From Strongyloides papillosus (taxonomy: Eukaryota > Nematoda > Chromadorea > Rhabditida > Strongyloididae), in contig SRSI01000028.1 of the NCBI GenBank assembly GCA_005656395.1, positions 558,001 through 622,000 on the forward strand: a DNA stretch of 64,000 nucleotides, in the 5' to 3' direction. The position numbers and the translations under genes were made by a program. The notes beneath the pieces were generated by a model. It did not search any database, had not been told where the DNA came from, and saw only the letters and a list, made by a program, of their open reading frames with translations. Shown here one piece after another: positions 11,369 through 24,098 of the stretch (position 1 is its first letter; the number at the start of each line of letters is the position of its first letter).

Positions 11369-12918
11369 TTATGCTTGCTTTATTGATTCATTTTGTGATG
11401 TTACTTTCGTTGCATCATTTGGGTCAAGTTTTATATCCGCAACATATTGTGATATATCAATTGATGTATTTGAGTTAAAATTCATAAGAACATATAACTC
11501 TTCATCTGTCTTGTTTATATTCTTCTCCAAAAATGTCCATAATGCAAGTGTTTGTAAATAATATGGATGTTGCATACCAAAACAAACTTCGAAAATTGTC
11601 ATAGCATCAAAAGCATATGGAATTGCTTCTTGGCGTTTTCCTTGTTCTATAAGAGATTTAACAATATGTAAAAGTTGGAAACCATTATGTCTATCCATTG
11701 ATGGGAAACACATTTTGTAATTTTCATATACTTGTTTTTGAACAAACTCGATATTTCCTTGTAATGTACCATTCATATGTAATACGGCAGTCATCAATCG
11801 TGATACGTAAATATTCTTGTCATGAAGGATAGTTTTTGCCTCGTCCAAAAAATTTTGTATCTCATCAATCTTTAAACTTGGATCGACAGATGATGGAAGG
11901 ATTTTCATTAATTCTTGCCCCTTTTTAACATCTTCACTCTTGCAAATAGTTTTACATTTTGGACATTCAATATCTCTAACTTTATCTAATTCATGAGTGA
12001 CAATAGGTTCATCACATTCTTTATTCTTACACTTTAAACTTGTTAATATATCATCATTTGGATCAATACACCTTTCACATCTACAATCAAAATACCATTT
12101 TTTTTTCAATTCTATTTGACGACGGTATCGTGATCTGCCCACATCGACATATGATATATAAGCACAATTACGATCATATGGATTTGCACTTTGTGTCAAT
12201 GGTCTAAGACACACTTTAAATCCTTCGAAAACTAATGAACAATTAGGACGACATGAATGATCATATATTGAAACACCAAGATCTAAAGCAATTCCAATTT
12301 CTGTTCCAGCATTTGTATGAACTGAATGTGAATTAATTGTTGCTCTACAAAAAATCTAAAAAAGTAGTGTGTAAAATGAATATAAAATAAAGTATAACAT
12401 ACATCAAAAAATTTTTCCTCTGATATCATTTCTTCTTTTCGATATGTATCCATTTTTTTTAATAATTTTTTAAAATGTTCCATTTTAGGTTCATCATTAA
12501 TTATATCCTCTTTATGAGCCATTAAATCAGAAAATTTTCTATGACGCTCCCAACCAAAATGATCACCATGTCTTTCGATAAATAAAACTTTATCAATAAT
12601 TCTACTTAGAAAGAGGACCTCGGTTAAAGGTAAATTAGGAAAAACAGCTTTTAACCTCCTACACTCACCTCTATGAGTTTTCCAGGCCAATTTTTGGCAT
12701 TCTTTGTTACAATAACAGGCAAATTCACATGCCCCACATCTCATTAATTTTTTTCCATAAATTGGCGGTTGTAAACAATAGGAACAATAACGATTTACTT
12801 CCTTATTAATTACAAGATATGCAAATGGTGAATCAAAAATTCTAACTCTATCATAAGTTGATGTTAATTGACCTAAAGGATTTGGAGCATCCTCAGAGAT
12901 AGGGGTAATATTAACCAT
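11369..12918 (-). CDS. SMYD-family SET/MYND-domain lysine methyltransferase, 500 aa
   Basis: Two exons, 12918-12403 and 12355-11369, joined in phase 0 over a 47-nt intron. Near the N-terminus is a MYND zinc finger with paired cysteines and a Cys/His end (CSYCLQPP, CGACEFACYCNKECQ, HRGEC). The split SET domain follows, with GVSIYDHSCRPNC, and then a post-SET cysteine cluster (FDCRCERC) and a helical C-terminal region (TPR-like, EQGKRQEAIPYAFDAM). This is the usual SMYD architecture; members methylate histones or cytosolic proteins using S-adenosylmethionine. The SET signature normally reads N-H-S-C and here reads D-H-S-C. The first half of the SET core (the GxG region) is not obvious by eye. 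Confidence 0.9.
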
Positions 12919-13474
12919 AATTTTAATATATTATCTATAGAGAAATAATTAAAATATATTCAATATATAGTTGTATTTCAAAAGATAATGACAAAAAATA
13001 ATAATATAGATAAAACTTTTTTTGCTAATTAATAATGTTAAATTAAATATATAAATAATGGTAAAATGATAAAGATGTTAGAAAGAAAAAGTACTATATC
13101 ATTTAGATTTATTGAACAAATATATAAATATATATTTGCTCAATCTTCAATAGTTAGAAAAATGGTTCTGTTAAACTTTACTACAGCACCTATATCTGAT
13201 CTAATGATAAAAGACATTTATTATATCTTAAGATTTGTATAGTAGCTACAGCTATATATTGTTATAAAGGGACTTTTAATATACAGTGTAACATTATTAT
13301 AGTAGTGTATAATTTTTAAAATGATTCACTGGACATATAGTAAATTGGAGAAGAAAAGTTAATTACCTAACATATTTTAACCAAAAATTCTAAACATTAC
13401 TCTTATAAAAGTTATATAGATATTATTAATATTCAAAGCATCATCTCAAGTGCAATTTTGAACATCATATATCT
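12919..13474. other. Intergenic
   Basis: Short AT-rich spacer between the ephrin 3' end and the SMYD 5' end. No supported element. Confidence 0.5.
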
Positions 13475-15096
13475 TCACATTATTTTTATTAAATATACAT
13501 AAAGTGTACCACCAATTGTTAGTGTTCTCTTTTTACTTATTGATAATAAGTTACACATATCTTTTTTTCCCTCTTTACCACCTCTTTCTATTAGCATAAC
13601 TTTCTTTTTTCCATTATTATGATAAGTAAAAAATATATAATAGAAAAACTTACCAAATTTTGGATATGTTTTATTACTAATAATTTTTTCCATTGTCATA
13701 AAATGTTTCTCTTTCATCAGGTGATTAATATGTTTACCTTCTTTATTACCATAGTACTCTGATGACTCATTATCATCTTTATCAGATAAAATATAACCAT
13801 TTTTATGAAGTCTAAAACTTTCATATAATTTTAAGTCATCTATTGAATCTTCAATTTGTCTTTCTTTTTCAAATTTTTTATATTGTTTTTCTTTAAAAAT
13901 TTGAATATTTTTTCTATCAACATCTGACAGGACATCAGATGCCTCATTAAATAATAAATCATACTCCTCTGATGTTATAATATCATCCTCATTTGAGGTT
14001 GGTGATAATTGAATACCATTATTCTCAAATTGTTTTGCATTTAAATTCATATGATGATTATTATACTCCTCCAACATCTTAAATAAATCATCACTATAAT
14101 TTATTTTTAAATACATTGTACCTTTCTTTTCTGTTTGTTTAAAGTCAATAACATCATGATCGACTTCCTCTGATTGTTGTCGATTAAGTGTATAGTTGTT
14201 TAATTTTAAATTTTTTCCCTGATTATCCTCTTTTCCATACTTTGAGATGTCATTTAAATTTGATTCCTAAAATAATTCAAAAAATTGTAATTAACTATTA
14301 AAAATTAAATAAAACTAACTTTTAAAATTTTTAGATTTAAACGTAAATTTTTTGTTCTACAAAGGCCATTTTTTTTATTATGAAGTCCACTGAGGTATCC
14401 TGAACTCGTTGTTATAAAATAATAATCATTTGTAAAATTTGTGTTATGTTTATTTGCAATAAAATCAAAATATTTTTTATAATTATTTCTTGTACATTCA
14501 CCAATAAATTTGGAATTACTACTTAATTCACATCTTAAAAAAGATCTTTTAGAGACATTGTATATTTTTGTATTTTCATACAAATAATTTGATTGATCAT
14601 TATCTGAATTTTTTTTAACACCTAATTTATCATAAATTCTACTACCTGGACAGGTGAATCTAAATATTGTAGATGCATTAATTTTAATTGTTAAGTAGTT
14701 TTTCTTATCAGTAAAATTTTCAAACTCCAAATGACTTTTATTGATAGTTGCATGTAATCTAAATTATATGAAATTTGATAAAACATTATGATTTAAGTAA
14801 AAAAGTTATTGTTATATAAAAACATACTTTGGATTTTTGGAATACCACTCAAAGAGAAAGTAGTTAACCTTATCATTCCTATTGATATCATAATTTTTTT
14901 TAGAAATATATTCTTGATAATTATCATCATTATTCTTATTTCCATTCATATTTAATAACCTTACACCATCAATATTAATTTTTTGTGGTAAGAGATCTTT
15001 CTTTTTTATTAAATGATGAGATCTTCTTTCTTGCTTGGATAATGACAAAAGATGGTGAAAAAACAAGATAAATAGGAATTCTGTCTTCATAATCAT
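13475..15096 (-). CDS. Ephrin with a long charged C-terminal region (about 477-499 aa)
   Basis: Exons: 15096-14828, 14758-14320, 14266-13475. A TATTTTTAG acceptor lies one base before the ATG. The protein begins with a signal peptide (FLFILFFHHLLSLS). After splicing, an ephrin ectodomain runs from about residue 78 to 236. It has FEWYSKNPK, the four conserved cysteines at about 126, 166, 178 and 223, and the closing block YYFITTSSGYLSG then GLCRTKNLRLNLKI, very like other ephrins. Ephrins are cell-surface ligands of Eph receptors, used in nematode epidermal and axon patterning. A roughly 260-residue Asn/Asp/Glu/Lys-rich region follows, ending in only a short hydrophobic stretch (TLTIGGTLYVYLI). 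A 66-nt stopless GTAAGT...AATAG segment in the last exon may be an extra intron. A lost 3' exon cannot be excluded. Confidence 0.85.
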
Positions 15097-17403
15097 CCTA
15101 AAAATAATATATTGTTTTTTATTAAAATAAAATAATTTATGATATGATAAATTTTACTTTAGTAAAATACAAGAGAAGTAAGTGGTTTATGATGTTTAAT
15201 TATGTGTGTTACTTATTTAATTAGTAATATTATTAAGAAAAATTAAAAGATGCTTGAAAAAATTAGAATATATCACATTTTGTAAACATTAAATCACCTT
15301 TATAAAGTAAGTAAAAAAGTCAAACAAATTAATAAATTAAATATAAGTATGTATATATTTTACTTTTTGTTTATTAAAGAATTTTAATTTTTTCTATAAC
15401 TTAGATATAAAATAAATATAAAATTAATAACTAAACAACTTTTTCTTGATTGTTACAATAACAAACAAGTGTAAAATGATAAAAAAACATTTAATAGAGT
15501 ATGATATGCTTCATTCGATTGAGTAGAACAATAATCATAAAAATAAAATATTTAATACTTTTGAACACAAAATATTTTACTAAAGAATCTTAAGATAAAA
15601 GGATTAAAAATAAATGTTGGTAAGAATGTTGATTATAATAGAAATATTCTATGTACAATGAACAATAATATTTAGCCAAAAGTATACTATTACAAAATAA
15701 TTTTTTTACTTTTCCAAATTTTATAAAAAATATCTTAACAATTCTAATTTTACAAAAAAAAATTAAAATAAATCAAATCTCATCATAAACATTATAAAAC
15801 GCTACAAGTTTTTAATTATTTAAAAAAATAATAATTTTCAATCATAATTGTTGTCATGAGGTGTATAAAAAAATTTTCGTAGAAATTTATTCAAAATATT
15901 AAATAAGAAAAGTCATGACATTTTACTGCTCATGGAGACATTTTAAAGGAGAATAAATTGTTAATTAAATTTTATCTTTGCTATATATTTAAAAAAATGA
16001 AATCATAAATATGATATATCAAAAGTTATTTCTTATATCACAATAATTCTATGACTTAACAACTTTTTTTTTGTTAAATATGTTATTTCTATTTTTTTCT
16101 AAAAAAATAAATAGATAAATAAATCTAAGTTTGTCCTACCTTTTATAATTATTTAAATAACTTAAAAACATTGTTTTTAAACGTTTTCTTAACACATGAT
16201 GATTGTTAAATAAAACTTTTATGTAAATACATAAATATATATTTGTGAAACATGATAATGATGCCTTTGATGAGCGGAAAACATACAAATTTTTACAAGC
16301 TTTAGATAAAATATTGTTATTTTATTATAATTTTTATATAAAAACAATTTTTAATAGAAAAGTTACATAAAGTTAATATATATATGGTATATATTATTGT
16401 CATTTTATGATTTTTGAATATGATAACTTTAAATGGTATTGAGAAAGAGCATTTAAAGGAAACACAAAAGAGCAAAAAGTAAAATCAGTCATAAAAATCT
16501 TTAGATTTTTAAAATAATAATGTTCCTTTGACAATAAAAATATAATTTATTAGAATGCTTAACATTTTTATTGTATTAAATATAAAAAAAAGCAATTATA
16601 AGATATCGACAACTGAATTATCTATATTTGTATAAAAAATCACCATCGAATTTCTTTATTCATTTTTTTGGTAGAAAAATTTTAGTAATAGACATATTTT
16701 ACATTTTCATTAAATAAAAAATTGTAAAAAGAAAAAATCTTTTATGATTTTTTTCAATTAATATTAACAAATAGTTGCTATTTTTTCGAAAACCAAAAGA
16801 GAAGACAGTTACAGTAATTAAATCATATATGGTCATTATGGCATATAACTAAAAAATAAATTTTTAAAACGCTTCAAAACTTAGATTAATAAATACGATT
16901 ATATAGATTGTATAAGAACTCGATTACTTTGCCTTTTCTTTTTTTTTAGTTTTCAATAAAATTTTAGTGCTAAAAATGGATTGTAACGAAATTAAATAGG
17001 ATGTAAAAAAAGGTCACTAAATAAAAATGAATAGACAATCTATTAGTAACATTAAAAAATAATATATGTGTAATATAAATACTTTCAATAAACTTTAAAA
17101 TCATTTACAAAAATTCTTAAAAGTATAAGAAATTATCATTTTATAAGTCAATTGGAAATAACACATGAGTAATACTCGTATATATAACATCAAAATTATG
17201 AATAAAATAACAGTACAAGGTAAAGTGAAAAAATTTCGACAAACTTCTCATAGACAAAAATAAAATTATTTAAATATTATATTAATATATTAAAAAATTT
17301 TTTTTAAAAGTAATATTTATAATTGAATATTACGTCATCTCAAAGAACCTTTTATCATCCCGACACAAACTATTATGATATATATTTTACAATATCGTTA
17401 ATT
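15097..17403. other. Long AT-rich intergenic region
   Basis: Some 2.3 kb between the 5' end of the ephrin gene and the 3' end of the F-box gene. It is dominated by poly-A/T runs and no coding-like frame stands out. It probably contains ephrin regulatory DNA. Confidence 0.5.
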
Positions 17404-18491
17404 TTAATTATAAAGAAATTCCTTTACAAAAATGCATATGGGTCTATTAATTAATTGAAATGCGTGAACGTTAAAGCCATGAACATTATAGTCTTGAATT
17501 TCTTCTTCTAAACTATTAGTAAGGTGATCAAAGAATTCGTCTCTTGTACCGGAAATACATCTTAATGATACATTTACAATTGTTGATTTAAAATTTGTTT
17601 TCTAAAAATAAACATATTAATTAATCATATAATAATATATAATCTTATCTGTAAATATTTTTAAAAACCTCCTTTATAATTTATAAATAAGAAAGGTCAA
17701 TTGATTCAAGAAATCTTCTTATTCTTTTTTTTCCTTACCTTAATAAAATCAACAACACTTTTTGGCGTAAATATAGCTCCATCGCATTGTAATATAACAT
17801 TACCTATTGGATTATTTCTACTTGATTTATTTGTTATATAATATAACGATTTATCTGAAAGTTCACAATACGTGTCTTCTGTAAATACAATTTCTTGTAT
17901 ACAATTTGACAATGATTCAAAAATACTATCACCAAACCCAATAATATTAGTATTGCATATCTGTAGGTATTGGCAGTTAAAATTTTTTAAATATTTTATT
18001 AATAATGATATTTTAAGATGCATTGTATCCCATATAACAGCACCAATTGCTGAGGATATATTTTTATAAGGTACATATTTTAAAAAATTTAAATCAAAAT
18101 TTTGTGTATATATAATACCAGTGACATTAATATGTTTGGACATTTCTATTAAATCTTCGAAATTCTAAAATAAAAAACGGTGTTATTTTTAAGGGAAAGG
18201 AAGTTATTATTATACCTCAACATTAAAACATTTATTATTTACTGTTACATTAATTTTACATTTCTTTTTTGCGCTTATACTGAAATCGGTAACATTTAAT
18301 TTCCCTAATTTTTGATGATTATTAGAAATCATCAAATAAGTACATCGACTAGCACATTTTAGATTCATTAAATCATTAACTGTCAAAAATGACATTGTAT
18401 GAATTTTTAATTCAAATGGCATTAAATGCCAATTAAAATTTTCTTTCCTTCGTATAACATTTTCATTGTCATTTGATTTGATCACCTTCAT
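17404..18491 (-). CDS. F-box protein, 299 aa
   Basis: Three exons: 18491-18216, 18164-17739, 17601-17404. All are in phase 0 and the last ends in TAA. The N-terminal domain at about residues 20-62 is an F-box (MPFELKIHTMSFLTVNDLMN, then LKCASRCTYLM), which binds Skp1 in SCF ubiquitin ligases. The rest alternates short beta-like hydrophobic stretches with Asn-rich turns, resembling the variable substrate-binding regions of nematode F-box proteins, but I see no FTH/FBA or leucine-rich signature that I could name. The substrate is unknown. F-box genes expand and diverge rapidly in nematodes, so weak conservation is expected. Confidence 0.78.
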
Positions 18492-20175
18492 TGTATGTTA
18501 TTTTCATTAATTAATTATTAATTGGTAGTTAATAATCTAAAAAAAGTATATAATTATTACTTCTTTATATGTTAATTTCGTTGGGTGGTAGAAATATGAA
18601 ATATAACAGATGGAATATTAATAATGTACAAGTTACGCGTTATTAAAAATATGAGATAGTTATATATGATACAAGTTACAAATTATATAAAAAAAAGGAT
18701 CTAAAAAAAGATTGTGATAGATTTATTTCCATTGTATCATGTTTAAATATCTTAAAAAGAATAATCATTGAATTTTATATATGTATAAAAGTAAATAGTT
18801 TTATATTTGAATAATATTAAACTTTGTAATAACAAATTTAACTTAATTTGGTTAATAGTAAAATTAATAATTAAAAATTTCCTATATATCATTGTATCTA
18901 ATAATATATTTATAATGAAAATTAAATATACAAATAATAATGTATCAAAAAATAAAATATTTATAAAAAAGTAAATTAAATTGTTTATCTACAACCTTAA
19001 TAGACATAAATATTAGACAGAATAAAAGTAAAATTTTTATTCACCTTAACGGTAGTATTACATTCATAAAACATTTATTTATTTTTTTTAAAACTTTTAC
19101 ACCAATCCAATCTCTCTTATAAAAAAATTTTATACCTATACATATATGTCATTATTTTAAAAATTTGTTCCAAAGTATTTAAATATATATTTATTAAAAT
19201 TATTTGAATGTAAAATTAACATGACAAAATTTTGTAAAACGAGTGTATCTCCTTTTATTATATGATTTTGATCAAATCTTTTAAAAATTTTTATATATAT
19301 TAGGTCTTTCACTATATAAAATAGATTTAATGAATATTAAAATGAAGAAGTATCAAAAGGTAGTGTACAACTTAAAATCAACAACCAAATGTATAATATA
19401 TTTATATATATAATGATAAGTATTTTAAAAATAAAAGTTCAATAATTGTGGAAAATTAACTCTTGACCTTTGCTATTTAAATAAACATGTTTATCACCAA
19501 ACTCCTAATAAATATATAAAAAAGTAGTAAACTTTTAGTCAAACAAAATTTAAAAATAATCTAAAATAAAATTTTTTTTTATTTGTCACGCATAAATATA
19601 TACTAATTTTCTTGATAAAAACAACTTAATTAACCTCTTCTTTTATGTATATCAAAAATGTTATGGTATAATATTTTAATTAACATTCCATTGACGTTAA
19701 TTGTTTGTTTAATATTTCACATCTATTTGAATTTCTCTCTCACAATGCAAAATTTGAAAAAATTTCAACTTTGCAGGTTGCAAATAAAAAACCATTACAA
19801 AAACATATAATTGATAGTTAAATAGATTATATTGTTTTATCCAAACTTCATCATAAAAAAGTTATCATAATTTACAATTATTTGAATCTCCTTTTGCATA
19901 TTTCTACTAGATTTTTATAAAAAAAAACAAAACATTATTATATATGGATATTGGAAGTTGTTCTATGCCTAGTCTTTATTTGTATATTGCATAAATACAT
20001 TTAATATATTTTTATATTCCGGGTGACGTGTCCCATCTGTTAGACGTCTTGAATAGATATATATTTGCTCAAAAGGAACTTATGGTGTATTTTATTTTCC
20101 CTAAATTTTATCTTATATTCCAATCAAAAGGTAAAAAAAAAGTTTTTTTAGAACATTCACATAATTTGTAGATAA
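18492..20175. other. Divergent promoter region, AT-rich
   Basis: This spacer separates the F-box gene (-) and the LMBRD2-like gene (+), which are transcribed away from each other. Just before the LMBRD2 start there is a less AT-rich block (20018-20055) with two GACGT cores, and an acceptor-like TTTTTTTAG at about 20150 that suits trans-splicing. Confidence 0.5.
20023..20030 (+). promoter_or_regulatory. TGACGTG element (CRE/UPRE-like) upstream of LMBRD2 gene
   Basis: TGACGTG lies about 150 bp before the ATG, in an island of higher GC, with a second GACGTC about 20 bp further on. The core matches bZIP sites (CREB/ATF, or the XBP-1 unfolded-protein element). Function is inferred from the motif alone. 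Confidence 0.25.
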
Positions 20176-22307
20176 ATGGCAACACAATTGTTACTTATCC
20201 AACTTTTATTAGTTGGTATATTATGTGTTCTTTTATTAAATAAGTATGGTAATTTGAAGAAACAACATAAATTTGTCCTCCTTCTAACATTTATTGGATG
20301 GTATTGTTCATTTATCATCATTTTTATCCTTCCATTAGATATCGGTATTGTAAGTTAATACTATAAATAATAATATATATCTTAATAATTTCAAGACATT
20401 TTATCATAAATGCGTATCTGAGGCAATATCTGTTAATTTAACAAAGGATATATGCGAATTACCAAAAGGATTTGTTAATGAAGATGTATTGTATAATTTA
20501 TGGAGAATTGTTTATTGGACATCACAATTTTTAACATGGATAATATTACCATTAATGCAAAAATACTCAACATCAGCAAATTTCACCGTTACTAATAAAT
20601 TAAAATCAGCTGTTTATGAGAATGCTGTATATTATTTTACTTACTTTTTTATATTTATTTTCTGTTTAATTTATGGTTTATCAAAAGGACTTTCCCTTAA
20701 TTGGTTTGCTTAATAATTATCTTACATTTGATTTATTTTATATAATTATTTAAGGGAGCATTTGAAAACATTAGCCGTAACAACCTCCAACACTTGGGGA
20801 TTATTTTTTTTAATCGTCCTCTTAGGATATGGTTTGGTTGAAGTTCCAAGAAGACTATGGTTAATTTGTGATAGTAATTATCGATTAAATAAATTATACT
20901 TTGACTTAGTAAATATTAGTCAAGAAAAATGTCAATCTGAAGAGATAACTAAAGAAATTTATAAGGAAGCAAAAGAAGTAATATCAATTCTACGAAATGA
21001 TAATAATACTGTTTTAAAAGCAAAAGAGATAATGTCTAAATTTTCAAGTGAATTGGTTAAAGAAATACATGCATTAAAAAGTCAAACGGATTATGCATCT
21101 TTAGGAGTTAATGTTGTTGATAAATCTGTAATTCAAAGTGATGCATATTTAGTAAGTTATTAATTATTAAAAAATAATTAAAATTATATTATTAGATAAA
21201 ATTAAATAGTAAAGTTATTGAAACAGTACAAAACTACAATAGAAGTAATGCAAAATATAGTGCAATAATAAAATTAGTACATTTTTTGGAAGATGTTGAA
21301 AAAGCTAAAAATAAAAACTCTTTTCACAATTGGAAACATCCATATTTTTTGAAGAAGTATATGAAAATATCTCCAAAATGGTTAGAATTATGGTATACAA
21401 TTGTTAAACCGTGTTTAATAAGATTTATAGCTTTCATATCAACTACAATGACATTAATAATAATATGGTCTGAGTGTACATTTTTTATAGCTTCACATAA
21501 AATTTCCCTTGCTGCATTAATCTTATCATCAGTTGCTGAGGGAAGCCATTACAAATATGTCCAATTATTATGTATTATTCTAATATCCTACCTTTGTACA
21601 TGTGTATACTTTTCATTATTTAAGTTAAAAATTTACAAATATTATCATCTGGATTCTAATCACCAAACTGATGAGAATAGTTTATTATTTAGTGCCATAT
21701 TATTATGTAGATTGACACCACCATTATGTTTAAATTTCTTAGGAATGATTCATATGGATTCACATGTTATGTTAGGTGATAATCATCCTAAAATTGAGAC
21801 ACAATTTACAAAATTAATGGGACATTTAGATGTATTACCATTAATTGGGAAGGGTAAAAGTATTTATATGCCCTTAACAATTGTATTTTTTTGTGTAGCA
21901 ACATATTTAAGAATAGGATCAAAATTTTTAAATTTTCTTGGAATTGATCAATTTATGGAGGATTATGAAATAACTTTGGACAATGTCAAGATGGGATCTC
22001 GAATTGCCGATTTAGGTATACTATTATACATGAAATTATATTTTTTTCTTAATACGTATTTTTAGAGAGAAGTAATTTAGAAAAGACAGGAAAGAAAAGA
22101 AGTTTAAAAAGCGGGAATGACGAGAAATTTTTGGAGGTAAAGGAAAGTGATACTGTCGCAACAACTGAAACGGAACCATTGATAATACCTGATACGACTG
22201 TTTTAATTGATTTAGAAAAACCAGATTCACCAAGTTTAATTGAATTTAATGATAATGATAAAGTGAAAAGTTATTTTACACCACAAAATATATTTGATGA
22301 TCTCTAA
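20176..22307 (+). CDS. LMBR1 domain-containing membrane protein (LMBRD2-like), 646 aa
   Basis: Five exons: 20176-20349, 20396-20703, 20755-21151, 21196-22015, 22066-22307. Phases match at every junction. The protein has several membrane segments at each end and a coiled-coil-like middle (EEITKEIYKEAKEVISIL). Family-typical stretches are YNLWRIVYWTSQFLTWIILP, SNTWGLFFLIVLLGYGLVEV (with PRRLW next) and LCLNFLGMIHMDSHV. LMBR1/LMBRD2 proteins are multi-span membrane proteins; LMBRD2 has been linked to GPCR/beta-arrestin signalling. The C-terminal exon is hydrophilic and ends in an acidic stretch. Length is close to known LMBRD2 proteins. The gene ends only 52 bp from the convergent gene at 22360. 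Confidence 0.92.
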
Positions 22308-22359
22308 ATATGCTTTAATTTTCTTTATTAAAGACAGTATTATATTTTTTAAATAAATT

Positions 22360-23717
22360 TTAATCTAATGAATGTAAATTACATAATTGAAAGGTACAGT
22401 TTCTTAAATTAACAGGCTTACATTTTTGGTTCGCTAAAAATGTAATTTCATCAAAATCATCCTTTATATCTAAATTTCTTGCTAAATCAAGTTTCGATTG
22501 TTGAATATTTTTTAGAGATGTCTGACTTCCTAAATTTTGATCAATTTGATTATTTATTCCATATACAATTGTTAAGGGAATAATATGTTTTTTAAAAATT
22601 TCATTAAATGAAGATATCTTATTTTTTGATTTATATATTCCATATTTTATGCATAATAAATGGAGATGATTAACAATATCTTCATTATCAACAATTTCTA
22701 AAAATTTCTCAATAAAATCATCATTTATATAATCTGTAAAGAAATATTTATATAAAAAATTATTCATTTTTTTGTATCCAATCCTACCCATATCACTTTT
22801 TTCTCTTAATAAAAATAATTTATGAGCACATAGATTTCTAAATATTGAAAACAAACAAATATACTCTGCTTTACATATTATGACATCTGGTAATATATCA
22901 ACATCACCTTTCTGTCCAATTGGTACATCATTTATAGATATTTTGATATTAACATCATTACTTTGTATATCATCTGTTTGGTTTTTCCTAACAAAGTATG
23001 TAATCGCTTTATTTTGAAGGATGACTTTATTTTCATTATTGAGTAAATTAACCATTATACTTCCAATATTTTCATGAATGTCCTCATTATTTTGATTTCT
23101 GACAACCTCAAAAATATTTATTCTTAAAACAACCTCCTGTTGATTGTAATTTGATCGTATTAGAAATGTAGCAATATCAGATTTAGTGAACAAAAAATTG
23201 TTATTACCTGTTGCTGAATTTATGCTTATTGTGTGAATATTGCTAACTATTTGCCTTCCAGCTTTTGAACCACAGTCATATAAAAAACATTTTACAATAT
23301 ATTGACAATTTTTTTTACTTTCTGTTTATTTGTTATCGAAAGAATTTTTATAAATTTACTTAACTTAACTTCTCTTTTGCGCATAATATTACAAGTGGTC
23401 CTCCAAAAGATGTCATGAAAATTGAAGTTTGATTCACTTAAACGAGGATTTAAATGACAAGCTAAGGAGTAATGATTTCTTGTTGGTGTTGGTAGTTTAT
23501 CAATATGATTCGAATTTAATACATCTATAGGTATCCATTCACTAACATCATCCTTTATTTTTGTGACAAAACAATAATCTTGACGTAAGTCTTTCACTTC
23601 AACTATATCATATTTTTCAAATATAATACTATTATCAGTAGAGTTATAAAGTTTAGAAATAATATAATTATGGCCTATGTTAATATTTACCATATTCCTA
23701 GGTAAAATGATATACAT
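22360..23717 (-). CDS. Short protein resembling the N-terminal part of DOCK/CED-5 (SH3-like plus C2-like), 439 aa
   Basis: Two exons, 23717-23360 and 23321-22360, joined by a 38-nt intron (phase 1). This model bridges the stop seen in the first exon's frame. Residues about 10-65 look like an SH3 fold (EKYDIVEVKDLRQD, then SEWIPIDVL). The exon junction yields NCQYIVKCFLYDCGSKAGRQ, then FLFTKSDIATFLIRS and IGSIMVNLL, a pattern that recalls the segment between the SH3 domain and DHR-1 of DOCK Rac activators. No DHR-1 or DHR-2 catalytic module follows; the rest is helical and unrecognised. The assignment is by eye and weak. An unrelated nematode-specific protein is possible. A GAATTAG acceptor 13 bp upstream of the ATG suits trans-splicing. 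Confidence 0.5.
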
Positions 23718-24098
23718 TAAATAGTCAACCTAATTCATATATAGTTAAATCTATACAGAGGTTAATGTAGTTTCTTTTGTTGCTAGGTAACACACGAAAA
23801 TGCCAAACTCCATCATCTCTACTATAATATCTATGCCATTTACCAACAGTAATTATGTTGTAATTAAAAAGAAATTTAATTTACATGATTTATTCTCTTA
23901 AAAACTACTTAAAAATATAATGTGTATTATAATAAATTTTAGTTAAGTAAAAATAATGTTATTTTTCCAATAACTAATTGTAATTTGAAGTGACAAAAAA
24001 AGAATGTTTTTGCAAGTATTATAAAAAATATATATTGAATCAAAATTTCGTTAAAAAAATAATTTGATATATTTTTTCGACAAACCAAATTGTTTAGA

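Noticed and set aside
11233..11478. 81-codon frame on the plus strand
   Set aside because: It overlaps the end of the SMYD gene antisense, and the free part is Asn/Lys/Tyr-rich chance sequence.
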